Source of the DNA: Clostridia bacterium
GTDB taxonomy: Bacteria; Bacillota; Clostridia; Christensenellales; UBA1242
Length of the DNA: 5,932 nt
Reading direction: 5' to 3'
Assembly: GCA_017622115.1 (NCBI GenBank)
Contig: JAGART010000112.1
Coordinates: 1-5,932, forward strand
Within the stretch, counting starts at the first letter, position 1, and the number at the start of each line of letters is the position of its first letter. The notes below the pieces were generated by a model. That model saw nothing but the letters and a program-made list of their open reading frames with translations. It searched no databases and had not been told where the DNA came from. This document shows, one piece after another, positions 1 to 5,579 of the stretch. Position numbers and translations under genes: made by a program.

Positions 1-651
1 ACTGATGAAGTTTGTGATAAATGTGGTAGTCCTATGGTTATTCGTATGGGTAAATATGGTAAGTTTATGGCTTGTAGTAATTATCCTAGTTGTAAAAATA
101 TCAAAAACCTTGCAAGTGAAAGCAATAGTGAAGACAATATAACAACAGAAGAAGTTGATGAAGATTGTCCAGAATGTGGTAATAAATTAGTTATTAAAAC
201 TGGAAAATTTGGGAAATTCCTTGCTTGTAGTAATTATCCTACTTGTGCGTATAAACGTAATTTGAGCGAGAATTCAAACATTATAGAAACTGATATCACT
301 TGTGAAAAATGTGGGCATAAAATGGTAGAACGTTCTGGAAAATTTGGAAAATTCCTTGCTTGTAGCAATTATCCAAATTGTAAAAATATACAGTCAATAA
401 ACAAAAAGGTTGCAACTTGTCCTGTTTGTGGAAAAGATATAGTGCAAAAGGTAAACAAAAAAGGCGATAAGTTTTATGGTTGTTCTGGTTACCCAAATTG
501 TAATATGATTTTTAAAGATGCACCCATTCAAGAACAATGCCCAAAATGTGGCAATGTGATTTTGAGAAAGGACACAAAAACACAAACAAAAGACTATTGC
601 TCAAATCCAAATTGTGATTATCAAAAAATAACTGATAAAAGTGGAGAATAA
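1..651 (+). CDS. topA: DNA topoisomerase I, C-terminal zinc-finger tail (5' end outside window)
   Basis: The frame is open from base 1 to the TAA at 649-651, so this is the last 216 residues of a longer protein; an internal ATG at 34 is not its start. Five C4 zinc-ribbon units are visible: Cys 5/8/25/31, 56/59/76/82, 101/104/121/127, 140/143/161/167 and 180/183/200/205 (numbered from base 1). Units 1-3 carry the GK(F/Y)GKF-x-ACSNYPxC signature of bacterial type IA topoisomerase tails; unit 4 has CSGYPNC and unit 5 CSNPNC. In the family the catalytic Tyr domain lies upstream and relaxes negatively supercoiled DNA, while these fingers bind single-stranded DNA and, in E. coli, RNA polymerase. 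The catalytic part is not in the window. The trmFO gene directly downstream matches the Bacillota topA-trmFO order and supports the call. An unrelated zinc-ribbon protein is possible but unlikely. Confidence 0.93.
   Translation, partial: TDEVCDKCGSPMVIRMGKYGKFMACSNYPSCKNIKNLASESNSEDNITTEEVDEDCPECGNKLVIKTGKFGKFLACSNYPTCAYKRNLSENSNIIETDITCEKCGHKMVERSGKFGKFLACSNYPNCKNIQSINKKVATCPVCGKDIVQKVNKKGDKFYGCSGYPNCNMIFKDAPIQEQCPKCGNVILRKDTKTQTKDYCSNPNCDYQKITDKSGE
49..375 (+). repeat. Intragenic repeats encoding topA zinc fingers 1-3
   Basis: Three 39-nt segments at 49-87, 202-240 and 337-375 encode the GKxGKFxACSNYP stretch of successive fingers. The second and third differ at only 3 of 39 bases (their positions 12, 30 and 39) and lie 135 nt apart; the first is more diverged and lies 153 nt before the second. 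The similarity is at DNA level as well as protein level, which suggests fairly recent duplication or gene conversion between fingers 2 and 3. Confidence 0.8.
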
Positions 652-657
652 AATTTG
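643..657 (+). promoter_or_regulatory. Ribosome binding site that sets the TTG start of trmFO
   Basis: GGAG at 643-646 lies 8 nt before the TTG at 655-657. It is inside the last codons of topA. The topA stop TAA (649-651) is in the same frame and only one codon (AAT) upstream, so no start further upstream is possible. The next Met codon in frame lies after the FAD-binding glycine motif, so TTG 655 is the only sensible start. Confidence 0.85.
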
Positions 658-1914
658 CAAAAAGTAAATATTATAGGAGCAGGGCTCGCAGGTTGCGAGT
701 CCGCTTTGCAACTAGCAAAACGTGGTGTGAGTGTAAATTTGTATGAAATGAAACCTTCAAAATTTACACCCGCACATAAAAATAAAGATTTTGCTGAATT
801 AGTTTGTTCTAATTCGTTAAAATCTGATACATTAGAGTTTGCCACAGGCTTATTAAAAGCAGAGTTAAGACTTTTAGATTGTGAGTTGTTAAAAATAGCA
901 GACGAATGTGCTATTCCATCTGGCAAAACATTAACAGTTAACCGAGAATTGTTCGCAAGCAAAGTAACACAAAAAATAAAAGAGCAACCGCTAATAAATA
1001 TTATCGAACAAGAAGTTACATCTTTTGATATAACTCAACCAACTATAATTTCAGCAGGCCCTTTATGTACAGAGGAATTATCAAACTTTTTGAGTGAATT
1101 TATAGGTGATAAGATGTATTTTTATGATGCGGTCGCTCCAATAGTTTCTGCTGATAGTCTTGATTATAAAAAAGCCTATGATGGTGATGAGGGGTATATA
1201 AATTGCCCACTTACAAAAGAAGAATACTTTGAGTTTTGGTCTGCTTTAAAAGATGCTCAACGTGTGGAACTTCACGACTTTGAAAAAGAAATCAATTTTG
1301 AAGCGTGTTTACCTATTGAAATTATGGCAAAACGTGGTTTGGAAGTTATGCGTTGCGGTCCTATGAAAGCAGGTTTAAAAGATAATGGTGCTTATGCTGT
1401 TGTGCAATTAAGAAAGGAAAATGAAGAAGGTACAATGTTAAATCTTGTTGGCTTTCAAACAAATTTAACTTTCCCAGAGCAAAAAAGAGTATTTTCGCTT
1501 ATTCCTGCTTTGCGTAATGCCGAGTGGTTGCGTTATGGTGTAATGCACAAGAATACTTATATCAATGCACCAAAACTTTTAAATAAGTATTCGCAACTTA
1601 AAACTAACCCTAATATATTTTTCGCAGGTCAAATAAGTGGATTAGAAGGTTATATAGAATCTATTTCAAGTGGTTTACTTTGTGGAATAAATATGCTAAA
1701 ATATATAAGTAATCTTCCATTATGTGATTTTGGCACAGAGACTTGTCTTGGCGCTCTGCAAAATTATTTATTGTGTGGGAACATTAATAATTTTCAGCCT
1801 ATGCACATAAACTGGGGATTGCTTAAACCAATAGATGCGCCAAAAAAAGATAAAAAATCCGCATTATCTAGTCGCTCTTTGGCAAAAATTGCTTTAATTA
1901 AGGAGAATTTATGA
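655..1914 (+). CDS. trmFO: Methylenetetrahydrofolate-tRNA-(uracil-5-)-methyltransferase TrmFO
   Basis: This cytoplasmic flavoenzyme makes 5-methyluridine at position 54 of the tRNA T-loop, with methylenetetrahydrofolate as carbon donor and FAD plus NAD(P)H as reductant. The 419-residue product starts with a Rossmann FAD motif (G8-A-G10-L-A-G13) and an acidic strand end (YE, 30-31). Cys51 in LVCSNSLKSD and Cys218 in EACLPIEIMAKRG match the two functional cysteines of the family. The C-terminal FAD segment AGQISGLEGYIES begins at residue 324, and the late motif PMHINWGLLKP is close to the usual PMNINFGL. Family members are usually about 435 residues; the shortfall includes the GPMK loop (235-247), which reads GPMKAGLKDNGAY instead of the usual GPMKPVGL plus a longer linker. 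Start is TTG, fixed by the upstream topA stop and a good ribosome binding site. Its TGA stop overlaps the hslV ATG (ATGA), suggesting translational coupling. Confidence 0.96.
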   Translation: MQKVNIIGAGLAGCESALQLAKRGVSVNLYEMKPSKFTPAHKNKDFAELVCSNSLKSDTLEFATGLLKAELRLLDCELLKIADECAIPSGKTLTVNRELFASKVTQKIKEQPLINIIEQEVTSFDITQPTIISAGPLCTEELSNFLSEFIGDKMYFYDAVAPIVSADSLDYKKAYDGDEGYINCPLTKEEYFEFWSALKDAQRVELHDFEKEINFEACLPIEIMAKRGLEVMRCGPMKAGLKDNGAYAVVQLRKENEEGTMLNLVGFQTNLTFPEQKRVFSLIPALRNAEWLRYGVMHKNTYINAPKLLNKYSQLKTNPNIFFAGQISGLEGYIESISSGLLCGINMLKYISNLPLCDFGTETCLGALQNYLLCGNINNFQPMHINWGLLKPIDAPKKDKKSALSSRSLAKIALIKENL

Positions 1915-2450
1915 ATAGTGTTAGAGGAACAACTATTGTTGCGTGTAAACGTAACGGAAAAACGGTCATAGGTGCCGATAGCCAAGCAACATTAGATACT
2001 ATGGTATTTAAAGATGGTGTAAAAAAATTACACAAAATTTATAATGACCAAGTTGTGGTAGGTATGGCAGGTAGTGTCAGCCACAATTTAGCCGTTTTAA
2101 GATTAATAGAAGAAAACTTAAATAAATATTCAGGAAATCTTCAACGTGCGTTGGTTGAAATTTCTAATTGTTGGCAAAATGCAAATGCTTTGCATCAAAA
2201 TCTTGAAGTTATGATGATTATTGCTAATAAACAAGACTTATTTATCTTTATGGGTGATGGTCTTTTGATTCGTCCAAATGATGATTTTGCGTCAGTTGGT
2301 TCTGGTAGCCATTTTGCATTAGGTGCTGCTCGTGCTTTATTTGACAACACAAAACTTTCTGCTCGTGATATTGTAGAGAAATCTCTTAATATTGCAAGCG
2401 ATTATTGTATCTATACAAACAAACACTTATTCTTTGAGGAGGTAGAGTAA
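1911..2450 (+). CDS. hslV: HslV, peptidase subunit of the HslUV ATP-dependent protease
   Basis: This is the threonine protease of the HslUV complex; in the family two stacked hexameric rings cleave proteins unfolded and fed in by HslU. The 179-residue product has a six-residue leader (MNSVRG) before Thr7-Thr8-Ile, so self-cleavage after Gly6 would expose Thr7 as the N-terminal nucleophile. Numbered from Thr7, the other active-site residues fall in place: Asp17 (residue 23), Lys33 (residue 39 in VKKLHKIYN) and Ser125 (residue 131 in VGSGSHFALGAARAL). The end motif CIYTNKH matches the family CIYTN. Two segments are unusual: GADSQATLD (21-29) replaces the usual AGDGQ(V/A)TLG, and AGSVSHNLAVLRL replaces the common AGSVADAFTLF. 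AGGAG at 1901-1905 lies 5 nt before the ATG, which overlaps the trmFO stop. Two nt separate it from hslU. A catalytically active HslV is inferred from the intact key residues. Confidence 0.95.
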   Translation: MNSVRGTTIVACKRNGKTVIGADSQATLDTMVFKDGVKKLHKIYNDQVVVGMAGSVSHNLAVLRLIEENLNKYSGNLQRALVEISNCWQNANALHQNLEVMMIIANKQDLFIFMGDGLLIRPNDDFASVGSGSHFALGAARALFDNTKLSARDIVEKSLNIASDYCIYTNKHLFFEEVE

Positions 2451-2452
2451 TT

Positions 2453-3811
2453 ATGGAATTAATGACACCAAAAGAAATAGTAAGTGAATTAGACAAATAC
2501 ATTATCGGTCAAGACAGAGCAAAACGTGCTGTTGCGATTGCTTTGAGAAATCGTTATCGCCGTAGTCAGTTGCCAGAAAATTTAAAAGAAGATATTACTC
2601 CAAAAAATATTTTGATGAAAGGTCCAACTGGTGTTGGTAAAACTGAAATTGCTCGCCGTTTAGCAAAACTTGTACGTGCCCCTTTTGTAAAAGTAGAAGC
2701 AACTAAATATACAGAAGTTGGTTACGTTGGTAGAGATGTTGAAAGTATGATTCGTGATTTGGTGGAAACTTCTATTAGACTTGTTAAAGATGAAAAGTTT
2801 GAAGAAGTAAAAGCCACAGCAACAAATAATGCAAACAAAAAGTTAAGAGATATTTTACTTAAATCTCACAAAAAACCTGCACAAACTACGACAACTAATA
2901 AAGATGACAATTCTATCGAAATTGTTGTACAAGATGAAAGCAAAAGTGATGCAGAAAAATTATTAAAAGAAGTTGAAGCGGGAAAACACGATAAAGAAAT
3001 TATCGAAATCGAAGTAACAGAAGCCCCAAAGGCAATAGAGATTATTCCAGGTACACAAGATTCTAATCTTAATGATATGTTAAGCGGTTTCTTGCCGAAA
3101 CGTAAAAAGATGCGTAAAATTACAGTGGCACAGGCTCGTAGAAATTTAGTTCACGAAGAAAGTAGTCGCTTAATCGATATGGACGCTGTAAACGAAGAGG
3201 GTGTACGTAGAGCAGAGCAAGAAGGTATTATCTTTATTGATGAAATCGACAAAATTGCTATTGCTCGTGGAAATGGAAATGGTCCTGATGTTTCTCGTGA
3301 AGGTGTGCAACGTGATATTTTGCCTTTTGTAGAAGGTTGTACTGTTAATACAAAATATGGTTTAATTAAAACAGATTATATTTTGTTTATCGCTGCTGGT
3401 GCTTTCCATATAGCAAAAATGGAAGACTTAATCCCAGAGTTGCAAGGTCGTTTCCCAATTAGAGTAGAACTAGAAAACTTAACAAAAGACGACTTTTTCA
3501 AAATCTTAACTCAACCTAAAAATGCAATTACAATGCAACAAGCAGAATTGTTAAAAGTTGATAATATTGACCTTGAATTTGAGGAAGATGCTTTAAAAGA
3601 AGTTGCTCGTATTGCTGAATTAGAAAATGAGAACAATGAAAATATAGGTGCTAGACGTTTGCATACAATTATGGAAACTTTATTAGAAGAAATTAGTTTT
3701 AATGCAGATGGTGATTATCCTTTGAGTAAAGTGAAAATAACTCGTGATTTTGTGCTAAAAGCACTTGAATCAACCGTGAAAAAATACGACATTACTCGTT
3801 ATATTATGTAA
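2453..3811 (+). CDS. hslU: HslU, AAA+ ATPase subunit of the HslUV protease
   Basis: HslU (ClpY) is a hexameric AAA+ unfoldase that recognises substrates and threads them into HslV. The 452-residue product (E. coli 443) shows the N-terminal MTPKEIVSELDKYIIGQ, Walker A GPTGVGKT at 57-64, pore loop GYVG at 90-93 (Tyr91 as in E. coli), Walker B IIFIDEID at 259-266, the segment GPDVSREGVQRD, an arginine-finger region GRFPIRVEL with Arg333, and sensor-2 GARRLHT at 399-405. The variable I-domain (about 110-245) contains a Thr/Asn-rich and then acidic stretch that explains the small length excess. The tail DITRYIM resembles the E. coli LSRFIL that inserts into HslV pockets. AGGAGGT at 2437-2443 lies 9 nt before ATG 2453; Met4 (2462) is an alternative but is 18 nt from it. 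Two stops in tandem (TAATAA, 3809-3814) close the frame. codY, the neighbour in Bacillus, does not follow. Confidence 0.97.
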   Translation: MELMTPKEIVSELDKYIIGQDRAKRAVAIALRNRYRRSQLPENLKEDITPKNILMKGPTGVGKTEIARRLAKLVRAPFVKVEATKYTEVGYVGRDVESMIRDLVETSIRLVKDEKFEEVKATATNNANKKLRDILLKSHKKPAQTTTTNKDDNSIEIVVQDESKSDAEKLLKEVEAGKHDKEIIEIEVTEAPKAIEIIPGTQDSNLNDMLSGFLPKRKKMRKITVAQARRNLVHEESSRLIDMDAVNEEGVRRAEQEGIIFIDEIDKIAIARGNGNGPDVSREGVQRDILPFVEGCTVNTKYGLIKTDYILFIAAGAFHIAKMEDLIPELQGRFPIRVELENLTKDDFFKILTQPKNAITMQQAELLKVDNIDLEFEEDALKEVARIAELENENNENIGARRLHTIMETLLEEISFNADGDYPLSKVKITRDFVLKALESTVKKYDITRYIM

Positions 3812-3824
3812 TAAGAGGAATAAT

Positions 3825-5039
3825 ATGGAATACAAAAAGCCAAAAGGTACTCGTGATATTTTGCCAAATAACTATGCTGTTTGGCAATTAATGGAAGCGA
3901 AAGCCAAAGATGTTGCAGGTCGCTTTAATTATGCTCAAATACGTACTCCAACTTTTGAAGATGCTAGTTTGTTTTTGCGTAGTGTTGGCGATTCTAGCGA
4001 TATAGTAAACAAAGAAATGTATATATTTAAAGACCGTGGAGATAGGGTTATGGCTCTCCGCCCAGAGGGAACTGCAGGTGTTGTGCGTGCTGTTGTAGAA
4101 AATGGTCTATTAAATGAAGCGTTGCCTTTAAAGTTATTCTACTTTGCGAATTGCTTCCGTTATGAAAACCCACAAGCAGGCAGATATAGAGAATTATCTC
4201 AATTTGGTGTTGAATGTTTTGGTACTCAAAGTCCTAATGCAGATGTGGAACTTATATTGTTGGGTAAATCTTTTTTAGAAAGTATAGGTATTAAAAATAC
4301 AACTTTGCAGATTAATTCAATAGGCTGTAAAACTTGTCGAGCAAAATACAATCAAGCAATGCGTGATTTTGCAAAAGAAAACAATAATCAACTTTGTCCA
4401 GATTGTAAGCGTAGAGCAGAGCAAAATCCTTTACGTATGTTAGACTGCAAAAATACAGATTGCCAAAAGATTTTGCAAAATGCTCCGAAACTTAAAGATT
4501 ATCTTTGTGATGAATGTAATCAACACTTTGCCGAAGTTTTAAAAGGTTTGGACACTTTGGGTGTTGAGTATGAAATAGTAGATACTTTGGTTAGAGGTTT
4601 AGACTACTACACAAAAACAGTTTTCGAGTTTGAAAATGAAGTTGACGGCAAAAAAATGGCTGTCGGTGGCGGTGGCAGATATGATGATTTGGTTGCAGAA
4701 ATAAGTGGTAAATCTTGTCCTGCGTTGGGCTTTGCTTGTGGTTTAGATAGGCTAGAAAGTTTAGTTGACAAAAACTTAATTCAAAACAAGCCGTTGGCGT
4801 TGATAGTTAATGCTGGTCAAGTTTCAACAGCACAAGTATTGCCTATCGCTCAAAAAATTCGAAATTTAGGTTACAATGTTGAATGCAATTTGGCAGAACG
4901 TAGTTTTAGTGCTCAAATGAAATATGCTAATAAAATAAATGCTGATTTCGTTTTTATTGTTGGAGATGAAGAAATCCAAAATGGTACTATTACTATTAAA
5001 AACTTAAAAACTGGCGAACAAACAACTAAAAAACTTTAA
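3825..5039 (+). CDS. hisS: Histidyl-tRNA synthetase (class II)
   Basis: HisRS activates histidine with ATP and charges tRNA(His) in the cytoplasm. The 404-residue product shows the N-terminal PKGTRDILP, LRPEGT (78-83), motif 2 FRYENPQAGRYRELSQFGVE (111-130), the HisRS-specific LVRGLDYYT (255-263, Arg257) and GGGGRYDDL (281-289), motif 3 GFACGLDR (302-309, Arg309), and a C-terminal anticodon-binding domain from about 315. The insertion domain carries eight cysteines as CxxC 168/171, CxxC 191/194, Cx4C 208/213 and CxxC 228/231, suggesting bound zinc; E. coli HisRS lacks these cysteines. Compared with the common RYERPQAGRYREFHQFG, residue 115 is Asn instead of Arg and 124-125 are Leu-Ser instead of Phe-His. 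HisZ is unlikely because the HisRS signature motifs and the anticodon domain are present. GAGG at 3815-3818 lies 6 nt before the ATG, 13 nt after hslU, so it is probably the last gene of this operon. Confidence 0.96.
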   Translation: MEYKKPKGTRDILPNNYAVWQLMEAKAKDVAGRFNYAQIRTPTFEDASLFLRSVGDSSDIVNKEMYIFKDRGDRVMALRPEGTAGVVRAVVENGLLNEALPLKLFYFANCFRYENPQAGRYRELSQFGVECFGTQSPNADVELILLGKSFLESIGIKNTTLQINSIGCKTCRAKYNQAMRDFAKENNNQLCPDCKRRAEQNPLRMLDCKNTDCQKILQNAPKLKDYLCDECNQHFAEVLKGLDTLGVEYEIVDTLVRGLDYYTKTVFEFENEVDGKKMAVGGGGRYDDLVAEISGKSCPALGFACGLDRLESLVDKNLIQNKPLALIVNAGQVSTAQVLPIAQKIRNLGYNVECNLAERSFSAQMKYANKINADFVFIVGDEEIQNGTITIKNLKTGEQTTKKL

Positions 5040-5062
5040 TTTTGAAATATTGTTAAATTTGT

Positions 5063-5090
5063 TTGTAAATTTTTGAAATAGTGGTATAAT
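5063..5090 (+). promoter_or_regulatory. Sigma-A-type promoter of trxA (extended -10)
   Basis: A perfect -10 TATAAT at 5085-5090 is preceded by TGG, forming an extended -10. The best -35 is TTGTAA at 5063-5068 (4 of 6 matches to TTGACA) with a 16-bp spacer. Transcription would begin near 5097, giving a leader of about 23 nt that holds the AAGGAG ribosome binding site (5106-5111). The 80-nt gap shows no terminator for hisS, so read-through from upstream may also contribute. Confidence 0.75.
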
Positions 5091-5119
5091 ATAGTTAGAA
5101 CTTTTAAGGAGATATTTTT

Positions 5120-5437
5120 ATGGCTATTATTCACGTAACAAAAGAAAATTTTCAAGAACTCATCAATGGTGAAAAACCTGTTTTGGTTGATTTCTTTGCA
5201 ACTTGGTGCGGTCCTTGTAAAATGTTAAGTCCTATTTTGGAACAATTAGCAGAAGAAGTAGAACAAGTTTCTATTGCTAAATGTGATATTGATGAATGTA
5301 TGGAAATCGCACAAGAATTTGGTATTATGAGTGTGCCTACTTTGATTTTATTTGATAAAGGTCAAGAAGTAGAACGTGCAATCGGTTTTAGACAAAAAAC
5401 TCAAATTTTAGAAATGATTGAGAGTAAAGTTAAATAA
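5120..5437 (+). CDS. trxA: Thioredoxin
   Basis: Small cytoplasmic dithiol-disulfide oxidoreductase, normally kept reduced by thioredoxin reductase. The 105-residue product is the full length for the family, with no signal peptide or membrane segment. It has the strand VLVDFFATWCGPCK with the active-site Cys30 and Cys33, a buried Asp24 and the cis-proline loop MSVPTL (Pro73). Two further cysteines, Cys55 and Cys60 in KCDIDECMEIA, sit where family members usually have KVDVDENPELA; such extra cysteines can form a second disulfide, but that is inference here. AAGGAG at 5106-5111 lies 8 nt before the ATG. The gene has its own promoter and terminator, so it appears to be monocistronic apart from possible read-through from hisS. 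Neighbouring hisS and the cysteine desulfurase do not change the call. Confidence 0.96.
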   Translation: MAIIHVTKENFQELINGEKPVLVDFFATWCGPCKMLSPILEQLAEEVEQVSIAKCDIDECMEIAQEFGIMSVPTLILFDKGQEVERAIGFRQKTQILEMIESKVK

Positions 5438-5442
5438 TTTAT

Positions 5443-5472
5443 AAAAACAACCTTGATTTAGGTTGTTTTTTT
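5443..5472 (+). terminator. Rho-independent terminator after trxA
   Basis: A perfect 11-bp inverted repeat (AAAAACAACCT at 5443-5453, AGGTTGTTTTT at 5460-5470) encloses a 6-nt loop TGATTT and runs into seven Ts (5466-5472). The strongest part of the stem is CAACCT/AGGTTG. It begins 6 nt after the trxA stop. The leading A-run could give partial function on the other strand, but no opposing gene is seen. Confidence 0.93.
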
Positions 5473-5475
5473 GTA

Positions 5476-5500
5476 CTTTTAGCATTTAATTTAAAAGGTA
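5476..5500. repeat. Imperfect inverted repeat just upstream of the nifS-type promoter
   Basis: CTTTTA (5476-5481) and TAAAAG (5492-5497) form a 6-bp dyad with a 10-nt centre; flanking TA on each side would extend it with one bulged G (5498). It ends next to the -35 hexamer. It could be an operator or simply part of an AT-rich UP-like region. In such AT-rich DNA a dyad of this size can arise by chance. Confidence 0.3.
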
Positions 5501-5529
5501 TTGACAGTATTCAACTCTCGTGATATAAT
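5501..5529 (+). promoter_or_regulatory. Consensus sigma-A promoter of the cysteine desulfurase gene
   Basis: TTGACA at 5501-5506 and TATAAT at 5524-5529 are both perfect matches to consensus, separated by the optimal 17 bp, and TGA before the -10 adds an extended -10. AT-rich DNA upstream may act as an UP element. A small dyad TTGA-N6-TCAA (5501-5514) overlaps the -35. Transcription would begin near 5536, giving a leader of about 44 nt. A promoter this strong would usually need a repressor or would give constitutive high expression; no repressor gene is visible in the window. Confidence 0.92.
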
Positions 5530-5579
5530 TAAAAGAGATAAATAGTAAGGGTTTTTTACTTAAAAAAGGAGAAAAATAA

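Noticed and set aside
34..36. ATG at 34 as the start of a small zinc-ribbon protein
   Set aside because: The frame is open to base 1 and the first finger's CxxC pair (codons 5 and 8) lies before this ATG, so a start here would cut a finger in half.
296..962. Minus-strand open frames opposite topA and trmFO (296-496, 394-585, 621-962) and one at 1794-1985
   Set aside because: They lie antisense to clearly conserved genes, have no recognisable protein motifs, and arise from the frame composition of the real genes.
3811..3830. Possible promoter for hisS in the AT-rich hslU-hisS junction
   Set aside because: No paired -35 and -10 hexamers with suitable spacing were found, and the 13-nt gap with a ribosome binding site fits an operon junction.
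5068..5080. CodY-box-like sequence AATTTTTGAAATA near the trxA promoter
   Set aside because: It lacks the spacing and the second half of the AATTTTCWGAAAATT consensus, and AT-rich DNA gives such partial matches often.
5544..5567. Leader hairpins before the cysteine desulfurase: AGTAA/TTACT (5544-5560) or TTTTTT/AAAAAA (5552-5567), mutually exclusive
   Set aside because: Stems of 5-6 bp made almost only of A-U pairs are too weak to support a riboswitch or attenuator claim.
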